DNA of 64,000 nucleotides from a virus: positions 1 through 64,000 of IMG/VR virus record IMGVR_UViG_3300023215_000707; one strand, given 5' to 3'. A program made the position numbers and the translations under genes. The notes under the pieces were generated by a model, which was not told the DNA's origin, searched no databases, and saw only the letters and a list, made by a program, of their open reading frames with translations. Below, piece by piece: positions 24,530-32,558 of the stretch. The stretch's first letter is position 1. Each line of letters starts with the position of its first letter.

Positions 24530-24772
24530 TTATGCCTCTTTTACTTCATAATCTATATGGTTTTTAGGAATACGATGTTTACGCCTATCAATCATATTAC
24601 GAATTAATTGTGCGGCAGAATTGATACCATTATCAAATCTCTTTTCAGCGACTTCATCCCCTGTTGGGACCATATCTGCTTTTATTCTTTCAATTACCAT
24701 TCCTATTTCTTTTGATTGTAATATATTTTTTAATATTTCATATTCAACATGAACTGTTGTTTTTGCTCTCAT
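24530..24772 (-). CDS. Unknown small early protein, 80 aa
   Basis: Begins MRAKTTVHVEYEILKNILQS; contains a basic motif near the end (MIDRRKHRIPKNH). Possibly nucleic-acid binding. It overlaps the end of the zinc-finger gene by 29 bases. Confidence 0.4.
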   Translation of the reverse strand: MRAKTTVHVEYEILKNILQSKEIGMVIERIKADMVPTGDEVAEKRFDNGINSAAQLIRNMIDRRKHRIPKNHIDYEVKEA

Positions 24773-25403
24773 TTATATCTCTCCTAAATTCTTTTAATAT
24801 AGTTTCACTAACCTTTAATTCACATAAAATCTTATAACGATGTTGGGGAGAAAACGTGTTTCCTTTTCCATCTCGGTCTTCTCTAAGAGAAATAACTCTA
24901 TCATAGAGGATTCTACACCTCTCCTTACAAAACTTAGCATTTAATTGCCTTTCTGGTGTTATTCTTTCACCACAAGTTATACATTCATGGTGTTCTCTTA
25001 ACATTTCTTTACACATAGGACTACAATATGGTTTATGAATTTCTGTATATATAGAATTGGATTTATGACCCCAAAATTTCTCATCACAACTAGAGCATTT
25101 TATTATACTTTTTTTATTTTCTGGTCTTATTGCAACACAATCATCACAAGACACCTGATTAGTTCCTTTATGTGGTTTAAATTCATCACAAAAACCACAA
25201 ATTCTTTCTGGAAAATTAGATTTTTCTTTTATTATTTGGCCTTTATGATTTAGAAAAGTTATGGTTTCATATTTTCTTTTAGCCATAGTTCTTTTTAATG
25301 AATTTTGGCGAGTTTTATATCTACATTGAGAGCAAATATTTCTTGCGTGAAAAGTTCCACCCTGAAAAAAACGCTTCTCACAACGACTACAATCTCTCCA
25401 CAT
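24744..25403 (-). CDS. Multi-zinc-ribbon protein, 219 aa
   Basis: About nine CxxC-type pairs can be seen in order: CSRC, CSQC, CGFC, CDDC, CSSC, CSPMC, CITCG and CKERC, forming about four zinc ribbons or treble clefs with basic linkers. Patterns like CITCG...F...RC resemble HNH-type zinc domains, but no His-Asn-His catalytic core is evident. It is probably a nucleic-acid or protein-binding regulator. It starts exactly at the TFB stop codon, so a role in transcription is plausible. Confidence 0.6.
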   Translation of the reverse strand: MWRDCSRCEKRFFQGGTFHARNICSQCRYKTRQNSLKRTMAKRKYETITFLNHKGQIIKEKSNFPERICGFCDEFKPHKGTNQVSCDDCVAIRPENKKSIIKCSSCDEKFWGHKSNSIYTEIHKPYCSPMCKEMLREHHECITCGERITPERQLNAKFCKERCRILYDRVISLREDRDGKGNTFSPQHRYKILCELKVSETILKEFRRDINESKNNSSC

Positions 25404-26242
25404 TATCTAACCCCTGCAATAATATCACCGATAGTTAGACCATAGGTATTTTTAATATTCAATAATTTTAATATGTTATTGTAATGCACCCTTATTGTAA
25501 CCCCTGATACACTAAGAACTTCTGCAATCATTTTTTGAGTAATGTTCTTTTCTAATTGGGTTGTTTCTGTGAAATATATCAGGCCAGCCAAGTAAGGAGA
25601 AGTAGGGTGTTTAGATTCTAATGAATTAATATATTCATGAATATTAATACATTCATTGATGAATTTTCTTGATTTTCCTAACCGCAAACAAAATTTCTCT
25701 AATAAAGAACCCACATTAACATTAGAAAATACATATGAAAGACCCAATTCTCTAGCAAATCCTCTAGAAAGTTTACTAATTTTCTTAGCCGGTAATTCTA
25801 ACACTTTAGACATTTCTTGCAAGGTATAAGAATAATCATACTGCTTTAAAACAATATATCCTATTGCGGCGGCTCTAATTTCAAGAGGCATTTTAGTCGA
25901 GAAAATACCTTTCTTTATTAGAAGAACATAATATCTTTTCATTTCTTCAATAGCAGGTGCGCTCATATTGAACTCACTGGCAACCATATTACAATATCTA
26001 AATCCTCTATTAATTGTCCGTTCATTAGAGGGAATGGAATGAATACGGGCAAGTCTTCTCAATTTATATGCCCCCTTTTCTTTAGAAACAAATCCGCCCA
26101 GTGTTTTATCATTATGTCTAACAAGTTCACCATCTTTAAAGGGGTTTTCTTCCATAATCAAACCATGAACTAAACCACAGTTAGGGCATTCTAGTGCTTC
26201 ATTTTGTTTCACAATATCTATATTACATTCATCACATCTCAT
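25403..26242 (-). CDS. tfb: Transcription initiation factor B (TFB)
   Basis: 279 residues with the TFB layout. The zinc ribbon has Cys3, Cys6, Cys19 and Cys22 (CDEC, CPNC). A B-finger/linker region (GGFVSKEKGAYKLRRL) is followed by two cyclin repeats; the second ends MIAEVLSVSGVTIRVHYNNIL, close to the TFIIB signature (iA.v.gvt..TiR..Y..). TFB bridges the TATA-binding protein/BRE and RNA polymerase. A viral copy could redirect the host polymerase to promoters such as those in the 32.5-37.5 kb island. It is slightly shorter than cellular TFBs (about 300). Confidence 0.88.
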   Translation of the reverse strand: MRCDECNIDIVKQNEALECPNCGLVHGLIMEENPFKDGELVRHNDKTLGGFVSKEKGAYKLRRLARIHSIPSNERTINRGFRYCNMVASEFNMSAPAIEEMKRYYVLLIKKGIFSTKMPLEIRAAAIGYIVLKQYDYSYTLQEMSKVLELPAKKISKLSRGFARELGLSYVFSNVNVGSLLEKFCLRLGKSRKFINECINIHEYINSLESKHPTSPYLAGLIYFTETTQLEKNITQKMIAEVLSVSGVTIRVHYNNILKLLNIKNTYGLTIGDIIAGVR

Positions 26243-26282
26243 TGCGTCACCCCTTTGGGATAACCGTTTTACTTCTCCATCT

Positions 26283-27506
26283 CTATTGAAACAGCGAAAT
26301 TCTTTGGTTAGTTTGGTTTAGGGTATGCCTACTATTTAACCTTCCCTTAATAGTTGATACCCTTTCAATTAAAAGATTGTCGTTTAACAGCCCTAATGCT
26401 CTAGTTACGAATTGGTCGCCAGTAGGTGAATTATTATCAAGATTATCTACACAAATAGGCCCAATCCAATTTCCGTCAGTTAAGTCCCTGCTATGCTCCC
26501 AAAGAAAGGTAGATACGTTTTGTTGGCCTTGAGATTTCAAGCCTCTATCCGTAAGTTTCCAATCGGCAAGTTTACCATTAATATACATGATAGTGGGAGT
26601 TTGTGAAACATCTAGTAATTTATCTGGTGAACCCCAATTAATCTTAATTCTATTGGGGTATCTATTAGATAGGTGTATCATTAAATCTCTAGCCCTTTCT
26701 TTCACTACTTTTTCTGTTCTATTTTGGCTTAAGAAACAAAGCATTAACTGTTCTTCACTTTCAGTAAGGTTTCTTTTCATTAATTTGAACCATAGTTCCG
26801 AAGGACTTAGATTCGACCACTTACTTTGTTTTCTTTTCTTAATATAAGAATTAAGATAAGAGTTGAATTGTTTTATTGTTAATTCACCCCAAACCCCATC
26901 GGAGATTTCTAATGCTACATTGTTATCAGAAATAAGATTAGCGTTAAGTCTGCATTCAATCTTCTTTTGATAACTACCTCTAATATCATCTTCTATATCA
27001 ATGAAGAAATAATATGGCGCACGATTTTCTAATGCATAAGATACCATTTCTGGTAATTGAATATGTTTTATTAAAAATCTCTCCAATTCAAAAGAATCTT
27101 CTGTAAAACAAGACTTGTATATAGTTCTAGCAAGGGAAGAAATTAATACTTCTTTATTAGCCATCATACCATTAATATAATACCGAGTCTTTGCCTTATT
27201 AAAAAGAATTACAAATCCTGAATCACCAATATAAATTGTGTGGCTAAATTCCACAGGTGCATTTGCGGCTTCTTCTATTGGCCTATAATAACCCCTACGA
27301 TATGTTTTATTGTAAAGATTTTTACGACTCATTTTCAATTCACCCATTAACCAAAGTTTGATAGATTCTATAAGTGGATTAATTGCACTTCTATATCTAG
27401 TGGGGTATAAAGTCACTGTATGATAATGACCCTCTTCACCAAATCGTATCATAGTTGAATCATATTGTCCTGAATCATCGGGTCTTCTAATTAATAATTC
27501 GGGCAT
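26283..27506 (-). CDS. Unknown early protein, 407 aa
   Basis: The largest unassigned early protein. It has mixed alpha-beta composition with many aromatic and Arg residues (KNLYNKTYRRGYYRP), a basic region KSYIKKRKQSKWS-like in the middle, and the segment LFNKAKTRYYINGMMANKEVLISSLARTI. No P-loop, nuclease or zinc motif seen. It lies between TFB and small zinc-finger genes. Confidence 0.5.
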   Translation of the reverse strand: MPELLIRRPDDSGQYDSTMIRFGEEGHYHTVTLYPTRYRSAINPLIESIKLWLMGELKMSRKNLYNKTYRRGYYRPIEEAANAPVEFSHTIYIGDSGFVILFNKAKTRYYINGMMANKEVLISSLARTIYKSCFTEDSFELERFLIKHIQLPEMVSYALENRAPYYFFIDIEDDIRGSYQKKIECRLNANLISDNNVALEISDGVWGELTIKQFNSYLNSYIKKRKQSKWSNLSPSELWFKLMKRNLTESEEQLMLCFLSQNRTEKVVKERARDLMIHLSNRYPNRIKINWGSPDKLLDVSQTPTIMYINGKLADWKLTDRGLKSQGQQNVSTFLWEHSRDLTDGNWIGPICVDNLDNNSPTGDQFVTRALGLLNDNLLIERVSTIKGRLNSRHTLNQTNQRISLFQ

Positions 27507-27656
27507 TTATCTCACTTCACTTTTGTATGCTCTAATACAAGAATCATGTAATTCTTGTTGTATTTCGGTAATATAGGTTAATTGTTTACCACAAAGCCTA
27601 CATCTAGTTGCAACCGGTCCTCTTAATCCTTTAGTATATTGGGGGTTTTTAGACAT
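27507..27656 (-). CDS. Zinc-finger microprotein (49 aa)
   Basis: CRLCG at residue 17 and HDSC about 22 residues later could bind zinc. The stop codon is immediately followed by the start of the 407-residue gene (TAAATG). The start overlaps the previous gene by 8 bases. Confidence 0.5.
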   Translation of the reverse strand: MSKNPQYTKGLRGPVATRCRLCGKQLTYITEIQQELHDSCIRAYKSEVR

Positions 27657-27948
27657 GGTTATTCATCTTCCAATTCTTTTCTCTTTTCGTATAAGCAATC
27701 ATATCTATATATGATTCATGTTTATATTCTATCCATTCTGTAATAAATTTTGGACTTTCTAAACCTTCACGAACCAAAATATTTCTAATTTGTTGGTTTA
27801 CCAAGTTCTGTTTAGTCTCATCTTTCAAGTTTAAGTTCTTAATCGAATTAATATAATCAACCAAAAACTGATAATCTTCATTAGACATGGAACTTTCCCA
27901 TGTTAATATACAATCATAAAATTCATGGATATTCATAAACACTGGCAC
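27649..27948 (-). CDS. Unknown early protein, 99 aa
   Basis: Helical (LVDYINSIKNLNLKDETKQN; IRNILVREGLESPKF). No motif. The start touches the stop of the zinc protein upstream. Confidence 0.45.
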   Translation of the reverse strand: MPVFMNIHEFYDCILTWESSMSNEDYQFLVDYINSIKNLNLKDETKQNLVNQQIRNILVREGLESPKFITEWIEYKHESYIDMIAYTKREKNWKMNNHV

Positions 27949-28184
27949 TATTTTTCACCTATTAATTTATGAGATTGGCAATGTATTAAATTAGGTAATG
28001 CCCATTTTTTACATTGTTTTTTAGTGGACACACTAATACATACACATCGTTCATGTTCAAGCGGTCCTTCTATTTTACAGGGATAACAATGGGTAGGGGT
28101 ATAACCCCTTCTTTTACTCCTACGGGTCATTGGGTTTTTACACCTAATACATGTCTCAGCATGTAAAGTATGTTTAAAATTCAT
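27948..28184 (-). CDS. Two-domain zinc-binding protein (78 aa)
   Basis: First unit: CIRC ... HCYPC. Second unit: RCVCISVSTKKQCKK ... HCQSHK, close to a treble-clef pattern (RC......G..C.......C..H) found in many phage proteins. A TATA-like TAATATTCATATAG lies about 50 bases upstream in the 98-base spacer, so an internal promoter is possible. Confidence 0.55.
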   Translation of the reverse strand: MNFKHTLHAETCIRCKNPMTRRSKRRGYTPTHCYPCKIEGPLEHERCVCISVSTKKQCKKWALPNLIHCQSHKLIGEK

Positions 28185-28282
28185 ATCATATCTCCCAGTA
28201 AAAAAATTACATTCTACTGTCTATATGAATATTATGCAAGTTCGGGGAAATCCTATTACAGATACCCCATAAATGAACTTAA

Positions 28283-28483
28283 TTAAAGTCCGCCAACAAT
28301 AGCGGGAATCAAATCAACTTCAGTCACTTCATCCCAATTTAGCGATGCAATATCACTTCGATTAACCATTTCACCATCAGCAAAAACCCAGTGGGTTGCG
28401 TGTTCGTTTATATGGTCCATTATTTCGCTAGTTGCAATCGACATTTCAGTATGTCCTGTTTCGTTTAGTATTCTCAACTTCAT
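28283..28483 (-). CDS. Ubiquitin-like (beta-grasp) protein ending in GGL
   Basis: 66 residues. It starts with a beta strand-turn-strand (MKLRILNETGHTEMSI), has one helix (EIMDHINEH), short strands (HWVFADGEMV), and ends EVDLIPAIVGGL. The last strand plus di-glycine (Gly64-Gly65) matches ThiS/MoaD/Urm1-type and phage ubiquitin-like proteins (..v.liP.vaGG). The single residue Leu66 after GG would have to be removed before adenylation, and a JAMM protease and E1-like enzyme are in the same operon. Similar small proteins are known in actinobacterial phages. The fold call is by pattern. Confidence 0.72.
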   Translation of the reverse strand: MKLRILNETGHTEMSIATSEIMDHINEHATHWVFADGEMVNRSDIASLNWDEVTEVDLIPAIVGGL

Positions 28484-28737
28484 ATTTCTCTCTCCATTAT
28501 TTTATTGTTCTGTTCACTTATTAAGGTGTTCTTTTCTTGTATTCTGCCACCCATTACGGTTACTGTTTTCTCGTAGTGGGTTGCAAGATTCTCTAATTCT
28601 CTAACTCTATTCTGCATTTGTGTAACATATATAGTTAGGGCATTCTTATCGGTTAATAATTCTTCTACATTACTAGCCAATACTTCATTTTCTTTAAGTT
28701 TTATGTTTAATTCTTTTTCTAATTCTATTTTTTTCAT
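28480..28737 (-). CDS. Coiled-coil protein (85 aa)
   Basis: Almost the whole protein is a heptad-patterned helix (KKIELEKELNIKLKENEVL onwards). It overlaps the ubiquitin-like gene by 4 bases, so it may be a partner or a small structural spacer. Function unknown. Confidence 0.5.
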   Translation of the reverse strand: MKKIELEKELNIKLKENEVLASNVEELLTDKNALTIYVTQMQNRVRELENLATHYEKTVTVMGGRIQEKNTLISEQNNKIMEREI

Positions 28738-28883
28738 TCTTCTTCACCCTCTTGCATTAGGATATTAAATATATGTTTACCAAAAATTCCACACTTTCCA
28801 TCATGAGATAAATGGGGATATTCTTTTTGAATTGTAGCGAAAATTAATAGTAATTGTATATTACTCTTTATATTTGTAATCAT
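28734..28883 (-). CDS. Unknown microprotein (49 aa)
   Basis: The ATG overlaps the stop of the upstream gene and its stop overlaps the next ATG (ATGA). The N-terminal half is hydrophobic-helical (IQLLLIFATIQ), followed by HLSHDGKCGIFGKH. No family recognised. Confidence 0.45.
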   Translation of the reverse strand: MITNIKSNIQLLLIFATIQKEYPHLSHDGKCGIFGKHIFNILMQEGEEE

Positions 28884-30142
28884 TCTTCTTCACCACTTGG
28901 ATTTTTTAATTCATCAATCATTTGACTTGCATCTCGCTTAGTAAGGTCTGTATTAGGTATTCCACCTAATTTACGAATATAAGATAATTGTTTTTCTGTA
29001 GCCTTATCATCTTCACCTTTAACAATCCTAATTGTCCTAAATAATTGCTTTTCCGACATGAAATTTCCACTGTGAATTTTACCAATCATATCTACTAAAA
29101 AGGAGATTTCCCAATCATTATTACCATGCGATTCAGCAGTAAATATTGGAATATTATGCTTCTCACAAAAATTAGGTATTCGCAATGCTATTTCTTTTTG
29201 CTCTTTTTCTATCCTCTTTTGTGTTTCTGCTCGTCGCTTTCGGTATAGTATATTTTCCTCTTTTTCTCTAACTCTTCTTTGAGCCTCTTCTGCTTCTTTT
29301 CTTTGTTTAATTTCAGCGAGTCTTTCTTTACGTTCTGCTGTTGCAACATTTATAGTTTCTTTATGTTTACCAATATTAAAGTAAAATATCAACAAATCAT
29401 TCCAAAGTCTATTATTAGGATAACCTCTAATATTGGTTTGCGCTTTAGTATTATCTGGATGATTCCATCGCCAAACAATTGATGCCATAAAATAATGAGG
29501 TGTTCCCATTTTACCTTCTGCTTTCTTACGAATTAATTTTGCATATTCAGTGCGAGCAGTTTCATAATCTTGATATGGTTTTCCCTGTCGAGTATTTATA
29601 AATAAATCTACTTCACGAACAACTTCAAACATTTTTTCAAATTCTTCCCCATTCTCTTTCCACCACCATTCGGATTTCATTGAATTTACAGCCTCTAGAA
29701 CCCATTCTTTGACTCTTTCTTCGGTGACTTCATCTTCGGGCATTTCTAAATTTTCTATTAAATGTCGAACAATCATCCAAAATCCAATATGTTCACTACC
29801 AACAATTTCAATCCTATTATTCTCAGTATTTTCAATTTCAAAATGCCATGCGATAGAATGCCCACATATACAATAATGTGGATGAGATTGATTATGAGGC
29901 GATGGTAATACATCTTCTGCATCATCATTCATTGGCACATACCAAACATTACCAGTTGCTCGCCATTCTTTTCTTGCTTCTTTCCAATTATCCGCTTCGG
30001 ATAATGCTGTTAGATTATCTTTTAGGGCGATATTATATGCCCCTGTTGGGTCATCCAATCTCCCTGTAATTGCATCTAATAGAACATTACCTGTTGCTAC
30101 AAATTCCGCTCCTTGTTCTCTAACTCTTCTTGCTATATTCAT
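28880..30142 (-). CDS. Early DNA-transaction protein with coiled coil and C-terminal ATEKQ domain, 420 aa
   Basis: The N-terminal region has HYCICGHSIAWHFEIENTENN then IEIVGSEH, a putative zinc-binding domain seen in phage-type proteins. A long Arg/Glu/Lys-rich coiled coil spans about residues 275-330. The C-terminus has ATEKQLSYIRKLGGIP then LTKRDASQMIDEL, a small helical domain (AT.kQ..yI..Lgg.p...ltk.eAs..I..L) often appended to exonucleases and ssDNA-binding proteins. Function not known; likely DNA binding or annealing. Confidence 0.5.
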   Translation of the reverse strand: MNIARRVREQGAEFVATGNVLLDAITGRLDDPTGAYNIALKDNLTALSEADNWKEARKEWRATGNVWYVPMNDDAEDVLPSPHNQSHPHYCICGHSIAWHFEIENTENNRIEIVGSEHIGFWMIVRHLIENLEMPEDEVTEERVKEWVLEAVNSMKSEWWWKENGEEFEKMFEVVREVDLFINTRQGKPYQDYETARTEYAKLIRKKAEGKMGTPHYFMASIVWRWNHPDNTKAQTNIRGYPNNRLWNDLLIFYFNIGKHKETINVATAERKERLAEIKQRKEAEEAQRRVREKEENILYRKRRAETQKRIEKEQKEIALRIPNFCEKHNIPIFTAESHGNNDWEISFLVDMIGKIHSGNFMSEKQLFRTIRIVKGEDDKATEKQLSYIRKLGGIPNTDLTKRDASQMIDELKNPSGEEE

Positions 30143-30143
30143 T

Positions 30144-30482
30144 TTAAATCACTAATCCTAGTATAAATCCTACTATTGGAATGATGGGTAATACCACTAA
30201 TATCTTATTAAGAATATGTTGTATTTCCCATGAAAAATCGTATTTACAATAATGGTTATATTCTTCATTCCCCGACCATCTCGGCATAACACCTTCTCCT
30301 ATAAAATTTGTAAATAAGTGGTTATATTCATCCAATTTATCCCACGGAAATGAAGGTTTGGGAATATCCCAAAATAACTTATAACCTTCTAAATACAAAT
30401 AAGGCAACACTTCGATTCTTTTTTTTGGTTTCATCCATCCATTTCTTGAATCCCAAACATGGTTTACTGTTGGACTCATCAT
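30144..30482 (-). CDS. Unknown protein with C-terminal membrane helix (about 112 aa)
   Basis: The start is taken at the ATG 30482, which has GGAGAG eight bases upstream; an ATG at 30515 lies inside the previous gene. The soluble N-terminal part is aromatic-rich; the last about 20 residues (ILVVLPIIPIVGFILGLVI) form a tail-anchor helix. No family recognised. Confidence 0.5.
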   Translation of the reverse strand: MMSPTVNHVWDSRNGWMKPKKRIEVLPYLYLEGYKLFWDIPKPSFPWDKLDEYNHLFTNFIGEGVMPRWSGNEEYNHYCKYDFSWEIQHILNKILVVLPIIPIVGFILGLVI

Positions 30483-30483
30483 T

Positions 30484-30732
30484 CTAATCTCTCCTTCCAG
30501 CATGGGGTAAATCAATATCTTTAATCTCCCATACTCTATTTCCTAATGATTCTAATTCTTCTTGAGAAAAAGAGCCCCATTCATCATAATGACCTTGAAC
30601 AAATCCAAAATGATAACCATTATCATTTAATTCTGTTGCGAACCAATACCAACCACTGAAAGATTCCCAACCCTTCAATACTTTTTTCTTACCAATATAC
30701 AGCCCATCTTCTCTTGTTTCTAATTTATTCAT
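30484..30732 (-). CDS. DUF2958-like protein (82 aa)
   Basis: SGWYWFATELNDNG, then HFGFVQGHYDEWGSFSQEEL and a C-terminal VWEIKDIDLPH match the DUF2958 pattern (..tWy..E.d....fGlV.G...E.GyFsl.EL......). DUF2958 proteins are common on plasmids and phages; role unknown. A GTG at 30741 is an alternative start. Confidence 0.6.
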   Translation of the reverse strand: MNKLETREDGLYIGKKKVLKGWESFSGWYWFATELNDNGYHFGFVQGHYDEWGSFSQEELESLGNRVWEIKDIDLPHAGRRD

Positions 30733-30733
30733 C

Positions 30734-30826
30734 TTATTCACTCTCTTTCCAATATTTGTGACTCATATCTTCTTTTCGTATTTGCATATCTATTATATTA
30801 TATTCTTCTTCATTCATAGCATTCAT
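30734..30826 (-). CDS. Unknown microprotein (30 aa)
   Basis: A charged 30-residue frame (MNAMNEEEYNIIDMQI start) whose stop overlaps the start region of the next gene. Supported only by its tight packing. Confidence 0.3.
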   Translation of the reverse strand: MNAMNEEEYNIIDMQIRKEDMSHKYWKESE

Positions 30827-30963
30827 GCTCCATTGTAAAATAAAGTTCTATAACAAGTTGCACATTCAACATGAATCCATGTATATTGGTCATTGTCGTC
30901 AGATAAAACACTTGCTTTAAGTTTCTTATGCCCCTTCGGGCATACTAATTGTTTACTTCTCAT
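30823..30963 (-). CDS. Zinc-ribbon protein (46 aa)
   Basis: The ATG at 30963 is chosen because GGAGAGAT lies 4-5 bases before it; a longer frame from 31035 overlaps the upstream gene. CPKGHK near the start and CATC about 25 residues later form a zinc ribbon (C-x2-G-H ... C-x2-C), similar to ribosomal or transcription-factor ribbons. Confidence 0.55.
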   Translation of the reverse strand: MRSKQLVCPKGHKKLKASVLSDDNDQYTWIHVECATCYRTLFYNGA

Positions 30964-30964
30964 A

Positions 30965-31129
30965 TTAATCTCTCCTACCGTATGTTCCATTATCCCTTGC
31001 TTCTTCAATGAATAACTCAGCCGCTTTAATAGCATTTATCATATTGTTAATTGCGCTATATTCCATCAGCCATTTTGCTAACTCTAGTGCAGTATCTCCA
31101 TTTCTCAATGCAATATCTATTTCACTCAT
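30965..31129 (-). CDS. Unknown helical protein (54 aa)
   Basis: Two predicted helices (NGDTALELAKWLMEYSAINN; AIKAAELFIEEARD). The start overlaps the end of the upstream gene by 8 bases, and it ends just before the zinc-ribbon gene. No family recognised. Confidence 0.45.
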   Translation of the reverse strand: MSEIDIALRNGDTALELAKWLMEYSAINNMINAIKAAELFIEEARDNGTYGRRD

Positions 31130-31379
31130 TATTCCCATCTTCATCTTCTTCCCATAAATCCATTTCTTGTAAGGTATGTTGGTCTGCTAAATAAGCATCT
31201 AATAACTCATCTATTTTCTCATAGATATTTTTAGAAATTCCCGCAATAATGTTTCTTTTCCAGCCTAGCCAAATTTTGTAATAAGAATTGATTACGACCT
31301 TTGGTTCGTTATTATCATCAATTGTAATTACAATTGGCGGCATCTCTTTATTATCTATTAATCTAAATTCTATTTCCAT
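31122..31379 (-). CDS. Unknown early protein, 85 aa
   Basis: Beta-rich start (MEIEFRLIDNKEMPPIVITI), a segment YYKIWLGWKRNIIAGI, then a helix and an acidic tail. No known motif; no cysteine, so not an E2-like enzyme. Confidence 0.45.
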   Translation of the reverse strand: MEIEFRLIDNKEMPPIVITIDDNNEPKVVINSYYKIWLGWKRNIIAGISKNIYEKIDELLDAYLADQHTLQEMDLWEEDEDGNNE

Positions 31380-31421
31380 ATTATCATCTCTTTAGTTGTA
31401 TTCAGTATGTCGATATATAGA

Positions 31422-31658
31422 CTATCCGAATAGTTGTGACGTATCATTTTCATTATCTCCATTATATTTACCACTCATAATTCTATGGAGATTTCCAGCC
31501 GCAACAGGATATAGTGTTTTCACATTATCCATAATTGCACCACAGGTTAGCAATACTACTTCCCACTCTTTTTCTTTTACTGCTTGAACCAAATTATTTG
31601 ATAGTGATTCAATCAGGCCATTAATTTCCTTTTCAATAGATTCAAAATAATGCTTCAT
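31422..31658 (-). CDS. Unknown early protein, 78 aa
   Basis: Helical (EIEGLIESLSNNLVQAVKEK-like) with an N-terminal MKHYFESIEKE. Second gene of the early transcript. No motif recognised. Confidence 0.45.
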   Translation of the reverse strand: MKHYFESIEKEINGLIESLSNNLVQAVKEKEWEVVLLTCGAIMDNVKTLYPVAAGNLHRIMSGKYNGDNENDTSQLFG

Positions 31659-31861
31659 AGAAATCCCTTCCCTTTATCTTCTCGATATTCTTGTATTAAT
31701 TCTTGTTGCTCAATAGCACCACGGATAGCATCTTCTTCATTCTGTAATACCAAATCGCCCAAATAAATTTCACCATCTATTTTAACAGATAGCCTAATCC
31801 AGTTCTCTTCTTTTTTAATTATGGTTGCCCATTGCACCTTTTCTTCTACATATTCATTCAT
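31655..31861 (-). CDS. Unknown early protein, 68 aa (first gene of the - module)
   Basis: Beta-rich (WIRLSVKIDGEIYLGDLVLQ) then a helix. It is the first gene after the divergence region, so its promoter should lie in 31862-32000. It overlaps the next gene by 4 bases. Confidence 0.45.
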   Translation of the reverse strand: MNEYVEEKVQWATIIKKEENWIRLSVKIDGEIYLGDLVLQNEEDAIRGAIEQQELIQEYREDKGKGFL

Positions 31862-32008
31862 ATTATTTCCTCATTATTTTACATTCTTAATCTCTTAAGA
31901 ACATTTCACTTATGAAACTTCTTTATTATTGGTTAAGTTTGATAACTTGTATGAAAACGAAGAGTAAACATCTTTTCAATGTTTTCAATGTTTTAACCCC
32001 CCCTCTCA

Positions 32009-32080
32009 ACTACTACTCTACTCTACTCTACTCTACTCTACTCTACTATATACTACTTAAATTACTTAAATAACTTAAAT
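32009..32080. repeat. Pentanucleotide tract plus three iterons
   Basis: About seven CTCTA units in tandem are followed at once by three copies of (T/A)ACTTAAAT spaced 9 bp. Such a tract could be a protein-binding array or a DNA-unwinding element. Confidence 0.6.
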
Positions 32081-32101
32081 AATACTATATTATATTAGTT
32101 A

Positions 32102-32118
32102 GGGGGGATAACCCCCCC
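32102..32118. other. Perfect G6/C6 hairpin
   Basis: GGGGGG-ATAA-CCCCCC(C) in an otherwise AT-rich region. It is symmetric, so it could act as a terminator on either strand or as an origin hairpin. It is followed on the plus strand by ATTTTCTATTT. Confidence 0.5.
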
Positions 32119-32358
32119 ATTTTCTATTTAAGCCGACTTAAAATAACTGAAAAGATACGACCATATTATCAAATATAACATACACAATATCTAATACCTA
32201 TATACATATAATATAATATATAGGCAATTGACCTTACCCAATAATACTATCATGGATTCTAGGTGGTTAATAATAACCCCGAATGATGTTATGGATATGA
32301 TTGTGTTTAGGTAATCTTTAGATAAATGGAGTCATTTTCCATGTGAGAATAAATGTAG

Positions 32359-32413
32359 TTGAAGGGTATCACTTCAAGACACCATAGGGGGCTAGGATTC
32401 ACTTATAAAGTGA
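32359..32413. other. Two adjacent hairpins in the divergence region
   Basis: TTGAAG-7 nt-CTTCAA (32359-32377) and TCACTT-ATA-AAGTGA (32399-32413), separated by a G-rich stretch (CCATAGGGGGC). They may be part of a structured RNA leader or a protein-binding dyad. Confidence 0.4.
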
Positions 32414-32480
32414 GCCGGTAAGCAGGATGCACCCTTATTTATTCCTCTAATTAAAATCCATCCTGTTTAACTGCGTAGCA

Positions 32481-32490
32481 ACCATATGGT
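32481..32490. repeat. CCATATGG repeat, copy 1
   Basis: ACCATATGGT followed by TTTAAACTGGGATTTAAAC. It is the leftmost copy of the island dyad and lacks the CTTTGAG arm. It may mark the edge of the island. Confidence 0.55.
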
Positions 32491-32558
32491 TTTAAACTGG
32501 GATTTAAACAATAACTTTATTCAAGAAATAGAACTGAAGGGAATGTAGATATTTCAAC

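Noticed and set aside
31122-31379. Possible E2-like conjugating enzyme for the Ubl system
   Set aside because: No cysteine in the protein and no HPN-like motif.
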